Of a DNA stretch of 64,000 nucleotides, positions 37,792 to 47,199 are shown piece by piece. Location of the stretch: NCBI GenBank assembly GCA_024709485.1, contig JANJWO010000006.1, positions 1 to 64,000 on the forward strand. Reading direction: 5' to 3'. Under the pieces are notes generated by a model. That model searched no databases and had not been told where the DNA came from. It was given only the letters and a program-made list of their open reading frames with translations. The position numbers and the translations under genes are program-made. The DNA comes from Hydrogenophilaceae bacterium (GTDB taxonomy: Bacteria; Pseudomonadota; Gammaproteobacteria; Burkholderiales; Thiobacillaceae). Numbering within the stretch: the stretch's first letter is position 1; every line of letters begins with the position of its first letter.

Positions 37792-38121
37792 TTATAAGCC
37801 CAGGCTCTTCTCGATGCGCCGGGCAAACACCTTCATTTCCTTCGCCGCCTGGATGTCGCCCCTGGCCTCGGCGACCTCGATTCCCTTGCGGTAGGCGGCC
37901 AGCGCACCAGGCGCATCGCCCGCCTCGTTGAGCGCGCGGCCCAGCAGCTTCCAGGCGGCCGAATAGGCGGGGTCGTGTTCGAGCGCCTTTCGCAGGTGCG
38001 GCACGGCATTCGCCGCCTGGCCGGCACCGAGGTAGGCATTGCCGAGCGACACGCGCAGCAGGGCATTGTCCTTGCCCGCGGCCAGCATTTTTTCGAAGTT
38101 CTCGATGGCAGGGTTCATCAT
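37792..38121 (-). CDS. Small TPR-repeat protein
   Basis: 109 residues. The track's longer ORF upstream is a shadow of trkH. The ATG at 38121 overlaps the trkH stop (ATGA). About two and a half tetratricopeptide repeats are present ('LLRVSLGNAYLGAGQAANAV', 'PAYSAAWKLLGRALNEAGD', 'ALAAYRKGIEVAEARGD'), and a charged tail ends 'RIEKSLGL'. Cytoplasmic, probably a protein-binding module. The coupling to the potassium transporter gene suggests shared expression, but the partner is unknown. Confidence 0.8.
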   Translation of the reverse strand: MMNPAIENFEKMLAAGKDNALLRVSLGNAYLGAGQAANAVPHLRKALEHDPAYSAAWKLLGRALNEAGDAPGALAAYRKGIEVAEARGDIQAAKEMKVFARRIEKSLGL

Positions 38122-39572
38122 TTTCTCCAGAAAGCCGGCGTCAGCACCACCAGAAACGTGAACATCTCGAGCCGCCCCAGCAGCATGGCCAGCGTGCACA
38201 GCCAGGTCTGAAAATCGTTGAGCGCCGCGAATGTCGTGGACGGCCCGACGCCGCCCAGCCCGGGGCCGATGTTGGAAAGCGTGGCAATGACGGCCGTCAC
38301 CGCCGTGACCGGCTCCAGCCCGGTCGCCATCATGGCCAGGGTCATGATGATCGCGGCCAGCACGAACACGAAAAAAAAGGCCAGCACGGCAAAGATGATC
38401 TGGTTGGAGACCGGCACGCCCGCATAGCGTACCGGAATCTGGGCGCTGGGGTGCAGCAGGCGCTTGAGCTCGCGGTAAAGCTGCTGTATGAGCAGGCGCG
38501 CGCGGATCATCTTGATGCCGCCGCCGGTCGATCCGGAGGAAGTCGAGAAAGTGCCCAACAGCAGCATCCAGAAGCCCGCGAACGCGGGCCACAGGCCGAA
38601 ATCGGTCGTCGCATAGCCGGTGGTGGTGGCGACCGACACGGTGTTGAACAGGGCGTAGCGCAGGGCGCTCGGGAAATCGCCGTACTGCCCCACGCCCCAG
38701 AGATAGAACGCGATCAGCACGCCGCTGCCCAGCACGGTGAACACGAACACCTTGGCTTCGCCGTCATTGACATACACCCCGAACGTGCGCGTGCGCAGGA
38801 AGTTGAAATGGGTGGCGAAGTTTATCCCCGAGATCAGCATGAAGGTGATGGCGATGATTTCCAGCGCCTGCGAGTCGAAGTAGCCGAAGGAGGCGTCGTG
38901 GGAGGAAAAGCCGGCCAGGCCCATGGTGGAAAAGGCATGCATCAGCGCATCGGTCCAGCTCATGCCGAATGCCCAGTACGCGAGAAAACAGACGAGCGTG
39001 AGGCCGGCGTAGATGAGCCACAGCCCCTTCGCGGTTTGCGCGATGCGCGGCGTGAGGCGGGTGTCTTTCATGGGGCCGGGGGTTTCGGCCTTGAACAGCT
39101 GGCGCCCGCCGATGCCGAGCATGGGCAGAATCGCCACCGCCAGCACGATCACGCCCATGCCGCCGAACCACTGCAGCTCGCCGCGCCAGATATTGATCGA
39201 GGCGGGCAGGGCATCGAGCCCGGACAGCACGGTGGCGCCGGTGGCGGTCAGCCCGGAAACCGCTTCGAAATAGGCGTCGGTGACGCTGATGTCCAGATGC
39301 GACAGCAGCGGCAGCATGCCGAAAACGGGCAGCCCCGCCCACACCAGGAACACCAGCAGAAAGCCGTCCTTGATGCGCAGTTCGCGGCGGAACGGGCGGA
39401 AAACGACCCACAGCAGGAAACCCGCCAGGCAGGTGAACAGCAGAGCCTCCGCGAACAGACGCAGCGTCGGCTCGCCATTGAGCCAGGCCACCAGCATCGG
39501 CAGGCTGAGCGTCAGCCCGAACAGGAAGACGACGCCGCCGAGCACGTGCAGCAGTGAAAACAGGGACTGCAT
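38118..39572 (-). CDS. trkH: Trk potassium uptake channel subunit TrkH
   Basis: 484 residues with about ten hydrophobic segments arranged as four pore repeats. Selectivity-filter loops are recognisable in 'SGLTATGATVLSGLDALP', 'MGLAGFSSHDAS', 'VSVATTTGYATTDF' and 'LSNIGPGLGGVGPS'. It forms the inner-membrane K+ channel and is gated by TrkA, whose gene lies directly upstream and shares one base with it. 'GGMGVIVLAVAILPMLGIGGRQL' is the usual TrkH block. Confidence 0.95.
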   Translation of the reverse strand: MQSLFSLLHVLGGVVFLFGLTLSLPMLVAWLNGEPTLRLFAEALLFTCLAGFLLWVVFRPFRRELRIKDGFLLVFLVWAGLPVFGMLPLLSHLDISVTDAYFEAVSGLTATGATVLSGLDALPASINIWRGELQWFGGMGVIVLAVAILPMLGIGGRQLFKAETPGPMKDTRLTPRIAQTAKGLWLIYAGLTLVCFLAYWAFGMSWTDALMHAFSTMGLAGFSSHDASFGYFDSQALEIIAITFMLISGINFATHFNFLRTRTFGVYVNDGEAKVFVFTVLGSGVLIAFYLWGVGQYGDFPSALRYALFNTVSVATTTGYATTDFGLWPAFAGFWMLLLGTFSTSSGSTGGGIKMIRARLLIQQLYRELKRLLHPSAQIPVRYAGVPVSNQIIFAVLAFFFVFVLAAIIMTLAMMATGLEPVTAVTAVIATLSNIGPGLGGVGPSTTFAALNDFQTWLCTLAMLLGRLEMFTFLVVLTPAFWRK

Positions 39573-40957
39573 CAGAAGAACCCGAAGCCGACCTGGAACA
39601 GTTTTTCGACCTTGGCGATGATGCGCTTGTTGAGGACGAAAATGATGACGTGATCCTCCGCCTCGATCAGCGTGTCGTGATGGGCGATGATGACCTCCTC
39701 GCCGCGGATGATGGCGCCGATGCTGGCGCCCTCGGGCAGCCGGATCTCCTCGATGCGGCGGCCGACGACCTTTGAATTCCTGGCATCGCCGTGCACCACG
39801 ACCTCCAGCGCCTCGGCCGCGCCGCGGCGCAGCGAGTGCACCACCGCCATGTCGCCGCGGCGGATCCTGGACAGCAGCGGCCCGACGGTGGCCTGCGCCG
39901 GCGAGATGGCGATGTCGATCTGGCCGCCTTGCACCAGGTCGACATAGGCCGTGCGGTTGATCAGGGCCATGACCCGGCGCGCGCCCATGCGCTTGGCCAG
40001 CAGCGCGGACATGATGTTGTCCTCGTCGTCGTTGGTGAGCGCGCAGAAAATGTCCATGTCATGGACGCTCTCCTGGTCGAGCAGCTCCTCGTCGGTCGCA
40101 TCGCCGTGCAGCACCAGGGCACGGTTCAGCTCCGCGCCCAGCTGGGCGCAGCGCGGCTTGTTGTGGTCGATGATCTTGACCTCGTAGTCGCGCTCCAGCG
40201 CCGCGGCCAGGCGTTTGCCGATATTGCCGCCGCCCGCGATCATGACTTTCTTCACCGGCCGGTCGATGCGGCGCAACTCGCGCATGACCCGCTGGATATC
40301 GTCCTTCCTGGCCAGGAAGAACACCTCGTCGCCCGGCTCGATCACCGTGTGACCTTCGGGCACCAGGCCGCGGTCCTTGCGGAAAATGGCCGCCACCCGG
40401 CAGTCGAGATCCGGCGTGTGCTTGCGGATCACCTGCAGCTCGTGGCCGACCAGGGGGCCGCCGTGATAGGCGCGCACCGCCACCAGGCGCACGCGTCCGT
40501 CGGCGAAATCGAGCACCTGCAGCGCCTCCGGATACTCGACCAGGCGGTGCAGGTAGTGGGTGATTTCCTGTTCGGGGCTGATGGTGTGGTCGACGGAAAA
40601 ACGCTTGCGCGCCAGGGTTTCGCCGTCCTCCTGGTCCTGGGCGAGATAGTCGAGCGAGCGCAGCCGCGCCACCCGCGTCGGCACATTGAACTCGCTCGCG
40701 CAAATCTTGCAGGCGACCAGGTTGGCTTCGTCGCTTTGCGTGACGGCCACCACCATGTCGGCGTCGGCCGCGCCGGCCTTTTGCAGCACCGAAGGGTGTG
40801 CCGCGTGCCCCTGCACGGTGCGCAGGTCGAGGCGGTTCTGGAGCAGCGCCAGGCGCTCGCGGTCGAGGTCCACCAGGGTGAGGTCGTTGTTCTCCGCCAC
40901 CAGGCTTTCCGCCAGAGTGCTGCCGACCTGGCCGGCGCCGAGGATGATGATCTTCAT
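39572..40957 (-). CDS. trkA: Trk potassium uptake regulator TrkA
   Basis: 461 residues with two RCK units. Each has a Rossmann NAD-binding site ('IIILGAGQVGSTLAESL' at the start and 'VMIAGGGNIGKRLAAAL' near residue 235) and a TrkA_C domain ('VGHELQVIRKHTPDL', 'KVVGRRIEEIRLPEGASIGAI'). It binds NAD(H)/ATP and gates TrkH. No Shine-Dalgarno is visible because the leader is C-rich opposite a G-quadruplex-type motif. trkH follows immediately. Confidence 0.95.
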   Translation of the reverse strand: MKIIILGAGQVGSTLAESLVAENNDLTLVDLDRERLALLQNRLDLRTVQGHAAHPSVLQKAGAADADMVVAVTQSDEANLVACKICASEFNVPTRVARLRSLDYLAQDQEDGETLARKRFSVDHTISPEQEITHYLHRLVEYPEALQVLDFADGRVRLVAVRAYHGGPLVGHELQVIRKHTPDLDCRVAAIFRKDRGLVPEGHTVIEPGDEVFFLARKDDIQRVMRELRRIDRPVKKVMIAGGGNIGKRLAAALERDYEVKIIDHNKPRCAQLGAELNRALVLHGDATDEELLDQESVHDMDIFCALTNDDEDNIMSALLAKRMGARRVMALINRTAYVDLVQGGQIDIAISPAQATVGPLLSRIRRGDMAVVHSLRRGAAEALEVVVHGDARNSKVVGRRIEEIRLPEGASIGAIIRGEEVIIAHHDTLIEAEDHVIIFVLNKRIIAKVEKLFQVGFGFF

Positions 40958-40965
40958 GTTCGCAA

Positions 40966-40989
40966 GGGATTGGGGAGCAGGGGGCGGGG
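40966..40989 (+). other. G-quadruplex-type motif upstream of trkA
   Basis: Four G tracts of 3, 4, 5 and 4 bases with loops of 3, 4 and 1 lie within 24 bases on the plus strand, ending 9 bases from the trkA ATG. On the plus strand this is the template for trkA. It lies in the 97-bp ntrX-trkA gap, where a Shine-Dalgarno would otherwise be. Confidence 0.45.
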
Positions 40990-41054
40990 AGCCGCGGCTT
41001 GCGGCCGCGCTGTCGAAAGAAGGCGCTTGGCCTTTCGCGGAATCCCGCGCCGCG

Positions 41055-42329
41055 TCAAAGGTCCTCGTCCAGGCGCTTGCCGTGCCGGATGTTGAGCTGC
41101 TTGAGCTTGCGGTACAGATGGGTGCGCTCGAGCCCCGCCCGGTCCGCCACGCGGGTCATGCTGCCGCCCTCCTTCTGGATGAGCTGCTCGAAATACAGGC
41201 GCTCGAAGATGTCGCGCGCTTCGCGCAGCGGCGCATCCATCGGGATCATCTGCGCGACCGAAGGGCTGGTCGACTGCTTCAGCGGCGCCAGCACGCGGCT
41301 CACATCCTCGCTGTCGATCTCGTCGGAGAGCGCGGCGATCGCCAGGCTGCGCACGATGTTGTTGAGCTGGGGCAGGTTGCCGGGCCAGTCGAAATGGCGC
41401 AGCTGGTTGAGCGCGGCGATGCTGAATTTGCGCGCCGGGCACTCGCCGCCCTCGATCAACTGCGTGAGCATGAAATTGGCGATGTCGGGAATGTCCTCGC
41501 GGTGCTCCCTGAGCGGCGGGATATGCACGCTCACCGTGGACACCCGGTAATACAGGCGCGAGTCGAATTCGTTTGCCGCGATCATTTCATCGATGTTGCG
41601 GCTGGTCGCGCACACCAGCCGGGCCGTGCTGCCGTTGAGCTTGTCGATCAGCAGGGACAGGCCTTTCTGCTCCAGCTTGCTGAGTTCGCACAGCTCGGAC
41701 AGGTAGAGCGTGCCGTTTTCGACCTTTTCCGCCAGCTCGGAGGGGGACGCCACCAGCTGGCCGCGCTCGGTGATCTCCACCCACGGCGTGCTGGCCGGGT
41801 GCAGGAAACGCGCGCACAGGTCGAAGCCGCTGCCGGGCTCGCCCGAGAGCAATACCGGATGCGTATGGCCGGCGATCTGCGCCAGGCGCTTTTTCAAGTC
41901 CTGCACGACCTGGCTCTTGCCCAGCGCGGACAGCTCGAACGAGGGCAGGCGGCGCGGCGCATCGGCCTTCTTGATGGCCTTGGTCACGGTGGCGAGCAGC
42001 TTGGCCAGGGCGATGGGCTTTTCCAGGAAATCCACCGCGCCGAGCTTGGTCGCCTCGACCGCGGTATCGATGGTGGCATGCCCCGACATCATGACCACGG
42101 GCATGGTGAGCTGGCCGCCGGCGGCCCATTCCTTCAACAGGGTGACGCCGTCCGTATCCGGCATCCAGATGTCGAGCAGCACCAGGTCGGGGCGCCGCTG
42201 CGCGCGATAGCGCCGCGCCTCCTCGGCGTTCTCGGCCGCGTGAACGTCGTAGCCTTCCTCGGTCAGGATCTCGGACAACAGGTCACGGATGCCGACTTCG
42301 TCATCCACCACCAAAACATAACCGCTCAC
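41055..42329 (-). CDS. ntrX: NtrX-type response regulator with degenerate AAA+ domain
   Basis: 424 residues: an intact receiver (D9/D10, D53 in 'LVLLDIWMP', 'FLEKPI'), then an AAA+-like domain and a Fis-type helix-turn-helix at the end ('VADRAGLERTHLYRKLKQL'). The AAA+ part is broken at key sites. Walker A reads GEPGSGF (163-169), lacking GK(S/T), and Walker B reads 'GTLYLSEL', lacking the Asp/Glu pair. No GAFTGA loop for sigma-54 contact is seen. It is therefore probably a phosphorylation-controlled DNA-binding protein that does not remodel sigma-54. It overlaps ntrY by ATGA. Confidence 0.88.
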   Translation of the reverse strand: MSGYVLVVDDEVGIRDLLSEILTEEGYDVHAAENAEEARRYRAQRRPDLVLLDIWMPDTDGVTLLKEWAAGGQLTMPVVMMSGHATIDTAVEATKLGAVDFLEKPIALAKLLATVTKAIKKADAPRRLPSFELSALGKSQVVQDLKKRLAQIAGHTHPVLLSGEPGSGFDLCARFLHPASTPWVEITERGQLVASPSELAEKVENGTLYLSELCELSKLEQKGLSLLIDKLNGSTARLVCATSRNIDEMIAANEFDSRLYYRVSTVSVHIPPLREHREDIPDIANFMLTQLIEGGECPARKFSIAALNQLRHFDWPGNLPQLNNIVRSLAIAALSDEIDSEDVSRVLAPLKQSTSPSVAQMIPMDAPLREARDIFERLYFEQLIQKEGGSMTRVADRAGLERTHLYRKLKQLNIRHGKRLDEDL

Positions 42330-44458
42330 TGCTTACCCCCCGTGGAGCCCTTGTAAATGGGCAAGGTTACGCATACGCAGGCGCCTCCGGCGGGCAGATT
42401 CTCCACCCGGATGCCGCCCCCGAGTTCCTCGACGATTTTTTTCACTATAGGCAAGCCCAGCCCCGTGCCCTTGGGTTTCGTCGTCGCATATGGCTCGAAC
42501 ATCCTCGCCATCATGTGCTCGGCAAAGCCCGGGCCGTTGTCGGAAACCACCAGCCGCACGCCGTCCTCGGCCGCCTCGGTGCGGATGCCGACGCGTCCTT
42601 CCGGCTTGCCGGCCAGCGCATCCTGCGCATTTTGCAACAGATTATGTATCACTTGGCGCATGAGTGTAGAGTCCCCCGCCACCAGCGGCAGCTCCGCGGA
42701 CAAATCCGGCAGCACGCCGGCGCCGTCATAAAGCGTCAACACTTCGCGCACCAGCGCGTTCAGATCCAGCGGCGCGACCTGGGCGCTGGGCATGCGCGCA
42801 TAGCTGGCGAAGGCGTCCACCATGCCCTTCATGGCGCCCACCTGGTTGATGATGGTGGCGGTCGCGCGCGTCAGCATTTCGGCATCGCCGCCCGCCAGCT
42901 TGTCCTTCAGCCGCAGCGACAGGCGTTCCGCGGAAAGCTGGATGGGGGTGAGCGGGTTCTTGATTTCGTGCGCCAGCCGCCGCGCCACCTCGCCCCAGGC
43001 GGCATCGCGCTCGGCGCGGATGAGCTTGGTCACGTCGTCGAACACCAGGGTATAGCCGCGCTGCACTTCGGCCGGCAACTTGCTGCCGCGCACCAGCAGC
43101 ATCTGCATGTAGCCGGTGCGCGGAAATTCCAACTGCGCATGCCAGTCCCCGCCTTCGGCGGCGATGAAGCGCTCCGCCGCCGCCTCGCCGAACTCGCGCA
43201 GCGGCGAGCCGTCCTCCCCCCACTCGACCAGGGCTTTGCCGGTAAGCCCCGCGGCGCCGGCTTCCAGGATGCGCGCGGCGGCGTCGTTGACGGCGCGCGC
43301 GCGCAGCTTGTGATCGAGCGCCACCACCCCGGAAGACAGATTGGCCAGCACGCTTTCCAGGTAGGCCTTGGCCTGCTCGGTCTGCAGCTGGTTGCGCTCC
43401 GCCTCGCCGCGGGCTTCCGACAACTGCCGCGTCATGTCGTTGAAGGAGTGGATCAGCGCGCCCAGTTCGTCCCTGCTCTGCACCGACTGCATCTGCGAGA
43501 AGTCGCCCTTGGCCACCGCGCGCGTGCCGCGCGCCAGGGTGCGCAGCGGGGCGCCCATCCTGTCCGACAGCAGATAGGCGAGGGCGATGGTCAGGAACAG
43601 GGCCAGCAGCAGGGTCAGCGTCAAGGCCATGCCGTACATGCGCTTCAGGCCCAGCCGCGAGGCGGCGATTTCCTGATAGTCGCGATAGGCGCTCTGCACC
43701 GCCTCCGCATCCCGCGCCAGGCTCGGCGGCACGGCCTGCAGCACCTGCAGCACGCGCGTCTCGCCGGCGAACGAGGTGCTGTACACCGGCACCAGCACGC
43801 GCATCACCAGGCCCTTGCCGGGCAGGTCGTCGACCCGGCTGTAGGATTTTTCCTGCAACACCTGCCAAAGTATGGCGCGCTCCGGAATCACCGGCAGCAG
43901 CCCGGCCTGCTCGCCGGCCGCCGTCACGATCACGCCGCCCTTGTCGTCGAACAGCGTGGCCTCGTTCACGGCGGCCTGCTCGCGCAAGGACGACAGCATG
44001 GTGATCACCGAGCCCGGGCCGACGTCGGACAGGGCCAGCGCCATGCGTTCGGTCTTTTTGGACAGATCGGCGAGCAGGTCGTCGAGCGCGGCCTGGCCCA
44101 GGCTGACGCCCGAGCCGAGCGCGGTGTCGACCCGCACGTCGAACCAGGTCTCGATGCTGCGATTGAGGAAAAACACCGAGGCGCCGAACACCACGGTCGC
44201 CGGCAGCAGGGCGACGAGGCCGAACCACAGCATCAGCCTGAAGGTGAGCTTGCTGCCGAACACGCCCGCGCGGATGCGGCGGCGCAATTGCCAGAGCTGC
44301 CAGCCGACCAGCGCCAGCAAGGCGGCGGCGATGACGGCGCCCGTCAACAGCAGCGCCGGGAAGCTTTCCGAAAGCAGCGGGGTGTCGCCGCTGGCCGGAA
44401 ACAGCAAGGTCAGCACCGCCGCGCCCAGCAAGGCGGCGGCCACCAGCAGATAGCGCAT
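42326..44458 (-). CDS. ntrY: NtrY-type sensor histidine kinase
   Basis: 710 residues from the ATG at 44458, which overlaps the stop of the DUF4390 gene (TGATG). The track start at 44503 is upstream of that. Two or three N-terminal membrane helices, a long sensor loop, another helix followed by HAMP ('DRMGAPLRTLARGTRAVAKGDF'), a PAS region, then 'RRLAHEIKNPLTPIQLSAERL' with the phospho-His, 'NLLQNAQDALAG', 'DNGPGF' and 'GTGLGLPIVKKIVEELGG'. It phosphorylates NtrX. Reported roles of NtrYX include nitrogen and redox or respiratory control. Confidence 0.93.
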   Translation of the reverse strand: MRYLLVAAALLGAAVLTLLFPASGDTPLLSESFPALLLTGAVIAAALLALVGWQLWQLRRRIRAGVFGSKLTFRLMLWFGLVALLPATVVFGASVFFLNRSIETWFDVRVDTALGSGVSLGQAALDDLLADLSKKTERMALALSDVGPGSVITMLSSLREQAAVNEATLFDDKGGVIVTAAGEQAGLLPVIPERAILWQVLQEKSYSRVDDLPGKGLVMRVLVPVYSTSFAGETRVLQVLQAVPPSLARDAEAVQSAYRDYQEIAASRLGLKRMYGMALTLTLLLALFLTIALAYLLSDRMGAPLRTLARGTRAVAKGDFSQMQSVQSRDELGALIHSFNDMTRQLSEARGEAERNQLQTEQAKAYLESVLANLSSGVVALDHKLRARAVNDAAARILEAGAAGLTGKALVEWGEDGSPLREFGEAAAERFIAAEGGDWHAQLEFPRTGYMQMLLVRGSKLPAEVQRGYTLVFDDVTKLIRAERDAAWGEVARRLAHEIKNPLTPIQLSAERLSLRLKDKLAGGDAEMLTRATATIINQVGAMKGMVDAFASYARMPSAQVAPLDLNALVREVLTLYDGAGVLPDLSAELPLVAGDSTLMRQVIHNLLQNAQDALAGKPEGRVGIRTEAAEDGVRLVVSDNGPGFAEHMMARMFEPYATTKPKGTGLGLPIVKKIVEELGGGIRVENLPAGGACVCVTLPIYKGSTGGKQ

Positions 44459-45057
44459 CAAGGCGTGACTTCCCACTCGTGCCAATCGCTTTCCACTTCC
44501 CATTTGCCCGAGGCCAGCGCACTGATCTGCAGCGGCTTGGACAGTTGCCCGACATCCAGCCGCAGGCGCAAGCCGGCAACATAGGTGTTGCCGGCCTTGA
44601 CGGATTTGCCCGCGACGATGGCCCAGTTTTCGACGCGCCCCAGTTCGGCCAGCGCCTCGGCCAGCGTGTCATAGGCCTTGAAGCCCTCCCGCGTTTCGAG
44701 CTGATAGCGCCGGGTGAGCGGGCTGTAATTCAGGCGGCCGATGCGGCTCGCCACGGCAATGTCTTCATTGAACCACCAGGGCCGCACGCGCCGCAGCCTG
44801 GCCTCGGTCACGAAATTCAGCGGAATGCCTTTTTTCAACCCGTCCTCCTGGGTGCGGTTGAGCCGCACATTCAGCGCCGCGTCGAGCACCCAGTCGTCGC
44901 CCACCGGCTTGAGCGCCGCATACAGCACGGTGACCGCCTCGTCCGCGGCGGCCGCGCGGGCCGGCAGCGACGCGGCCAGCAGGGAAAACAGCATGAGGAT
45001 AACGCGGGCCGCAAAGAAATTATTCTGGCGTGCGCGGGGCGCGCTGGAGAAGCGCAT
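44458..45057 (-). CDS. DUF4390 exported protein
   Basis: About 199 residues from the ATG at 45057, which gives an Arg-rich n-region, a hydrophobic core ('VILMLFSLLAASLPARA') and a cleavage site near 'ARAAA|ADE'. No ATG here has a clear ribosome site. The start at 44994 would lack a charged n-region. The chosen start overlaps the end of rsmB by 38 bp. The mature part is beta-rich ('LNVRLNRTQEDGLKKGIPLNF', 'WWFNEDIAVASRIGRLNYSPLTRRY'). It regularly accompanies ntrYX in betaproteobacteria, function unknown. Confidence 0.8.
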   Translation of the reverse strand: MRFSSAPRARQNNFFAARVILMLFSLLAASLPARAAAADEAVTVLYAALKPVGDDWVLDAALNVRLNRTQEDGLKKGIPLNFVTEARLRRVRPWWFNEDIAVASRIGRLNYSPLTRRYQLETREGFKAYDTLAEALAELGRVENWAIVAGKSVKAGNTYVAGLRLRLDVGQLSKPLQISALASGKWEVESDWHEWEVTP

Positions 45058-46303
45058 GGTAAAAGCCGTCGTGATTGTCATCTGGCAAAAGTTGGCCGTC
45101 GCCCAGTTCCGGCGGCAGCGCCAGCCATGCAGCATCGGCCTGGCGCGCCACGAAATTTTTTATCTGTTGCGCGTTTTCCTCGGGAAAAATGGAGCAGGTT
45201 GCATAAAGCAATTTACCACCGGGGGCGAGCGTCTGCCAGAGCGCGTCGAGGATGGCCGCCTGCTGCGTCGCGAATTTGGCGATGTCCTGCGGCCGCCGCA
45301 GCCACTTGATGTCGGGGTTGCGCCGCACCACCCCGGAAGCGGAGCAGGGCACGTCGGCGAGGATGCGGTCGAACGGGCGGCCGTCCCACCAGGCTTGCGG
45401 GCGGGCGGCATCCCCGGTGCGCAGTTCCGCCGTCAGCTCCAGCCTGTCGAGATTCTGCCGCACGCGCGCCAGGCGCGCCTCGTCGATGTCGAGCGCCAGC
45501 ACCGCGGCATCGGCCAGTTCCAGGATGTGGCCGGTCTTGCCGCCCGGCGCCGCGCACGCATCCAGCACGCGCATGCCGTCGCCCACGTCCAGCAGGCGCG
45601 CCGCCCATTGCGCGCCGGCATCCTGCACGGAAACGCGGCCCTCGGCAAAACCCGGCAGCCGGTCCACGGGAACCGGCGTGTCCAGGGTCAGCGCGGACTC
45701 GCCGCTCTGGCGGCACCCCAGGCCGGCCGCCTGCAGCTCGGCCCGATACGCCTCGACGCCGGTTTTTCGGCGGTTGACGCGCAGCGTCATGGGCGGGTGC
45801 AGCTGGCTTGCCGCCAGCACGGCTTCCCAGCGCGCGGGATACGCCTGCCGCAGCCTGTCCACCCACCACTCGGGAAAATTGCTGCGGCCGGCCGGGGTTT
45901 GCCGCGCCGCCGCGAGCAGCTCCTCGCGCTGGCGCAGGAAATTGCGCAACACCGCATTGACCAGCCCCTTGAGGTGGCGCGGCGCGGCATGCACCGCATT
46001 GTCGACCACGGCATAGGGCGCGTCCTGCGTGTAGGCCAGCAGGTAGAGCGAGGCCAGCAACAGGGCGTGGGTGGGCATGTCGTCCAGCGGTTTTTTCAGC
46101 AACCGCGCCAGCACGGCTTCCAGCGTGCCCTTGTAGCGCAGCGCGCCGTAAGCCATGTCGAGCACCGCGCCGCGCCGGGCGGGATTCGGCGACACGGCGG
46201 CCAGCGCCTGGGTCAGGGTACGCCCGGCCAGGACCCTGGAAAGCACATCGGCGGCCTGCGCCGCCGATGTGTTGGCGCGCTCGCCCCCCGGCTTATGCGC
46301 CAC
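45020..46303 (-). CDS. rsmB: 16S rRNA (cytosine-967 C5)-methyltransferase
   Basis: 427 residues. The N-terminal NusB-like RNA-binding domain ('[24 protein letters not shown]') is followed by the SAM methyltransferase domain with '[17 protein letters not shown]', the '[18 protein letters not shown]' block carrying one catalytic Cys, and '[13 protein letters not shown]' carrying the other. It acts on helix 31 of 16S rRNA. It overlaps htpX by 11 bp upstream and the DUF4390 gene downstream. Confidence 0.95.
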   Translation of the reverse strand: MAHKPGGERANTSAAQAADVLSRVLAGRTLTQALAAVSPNPARRGAVLDMAYGALRYKGTLEAVLARLLKKPLDDMPTHALLLASLYLLAYTQDAPYAVVDNAVHAAPRHLKGLVNAVLRNFLRQREELLAAARQTPAGRSNFPEWWVDRLRQAYPARWEAVLAASQLHPPMTLRVNRRKTGVEAYRAELQAAGLGCRQSGESALTLDTPVPVDRLPGFAEGRVSVQDAGAQWAARLLDVGDGMRVLDACAAPGGKTGHILELADAAVLALDIDEARLARVRQNLDRLELTAELRTGDAARPQAWWDGRPFDRILADVPCSASGVVRRNPDIKWLRRPQDIAKFATQQAAILDALWQTLAPGGKLLYATCSIFPEENAQQIKNFVARQADAAWLALPPELGDGQLLPDDNHDGFYHALLQRAPRTPE

Positions 46304-47135
46304 GCGCGAGAGCCAGCAGCTTCGCCACCCGCTCGTCGGTCGAGGGATGGGTGGAGAACAGGCTCTTGATGCCGTTGCCCGAAAGCGGGTTGATGATCAT
46401 CATCTGCGCGGTTTCCGGATGCGCGTCCGCCACCGGCATGGGCAGCCCCTTGGCATAGGCCTCGATCTTTCTCAGCGCCGAGGCCAGCGCCTCGGGGTCG
46501 CGCGAGATTTCCGCGCCGCCGGCATCGGCGCCGAACTCGCGGCTCCTGGAAATCGCCATCTGGATCAGCATGGCCGCGATCGGCGCGATGATCATCACCG
46601 CCAGCGCCACGATCGGATTGGGGCGGTCCTCGCCGCGCCCGCCGAAGAACATGGCGAAGTTGGCCAGCATGGAAATGGCGCCGGCCACGGTGGCGCTCAT
46701 GGTGGAAATCAGGATGTCGCGGTGCTTGATGTGCGCGAGCTCGTGCGCCATCACCCCGCGCAGCTCGCGCTCGGACAAGAGCTGCATGATGCCGGTGGTC
46801 GCCGCCACCGCGGCGTGCTCGGGATTGCGCCCGGTGGCGAAGGCGTTGGGCTGGGCCTGGTTGATGAGGTAGACGCGCGGCATCGGCAGGCCGGCATTGG
46901 CCGCGAGTTCGCGCACGATGGCGTAATAGCGGCCGCCGCTTTGCGCGTCGACTTCCTGCGCGTGGTACATGCGCAGCACCATCTTGTCCGAGTTCCAGTA
47001 GGCGAACACGTTCATGCCGGCGCCGATCAAAAGCGCGATCAGCATGCCCTGCGCGCCGCCCAGCGCCAGGCCCACCGCGCCGAACAGCGCGACGATGCCG
47101 GCCATGAGAATGGAAGTCTTGATCCAGTTGAACAT
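46293..47135 (-). CDS. htpX: Membrane zinc protease HtpX
   Basis: 280 residues from the ATG at 47135 with GAGGAG upstream. The track's start adds 10 residues. Membrane helices lie at about 5-25, 30-50, 140-160 and 175-200. The zinc site is '[13 protein letters not shown]' with the third ligand in '[13 protein letters not shown]'. HtpX removes damaged inner-membrane proteins during envelope stress. It is part of the tightly packed minus-strand run with rsmB and ends inside its start. Confidence 0.95.
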   Translation of the reverse strand: MFNWIKTSILMAGIVALFGAVGLALGGAQGMLIALLIGAGMNVFAYWNSDKMVLRMYHAQEVDAQSGGRYYAIVRELAANAGLPMPRVYLINQAQPNAFATGRNPEHAAVAATTGIMQLLSERELRGVMAHELAHIKHRDILISTMSATVAGAISMLANFAMFFGGRGEDRPNPIVALAVMIIAPIAAMLIQMAISRSREFGADAGGAEISRDPEALASALRKIEAYAKGLPMPVADAHPETAQMMIINPLSGNGIKSLFSTHPSTDERVAKLLALARGA

Positions 47136-47199
47136 ATGCTTGGGTGCTCCTCGAAACAGCTTCAAACCAGCACTATAGATGCGGCTTCGGGCAAAAAAT

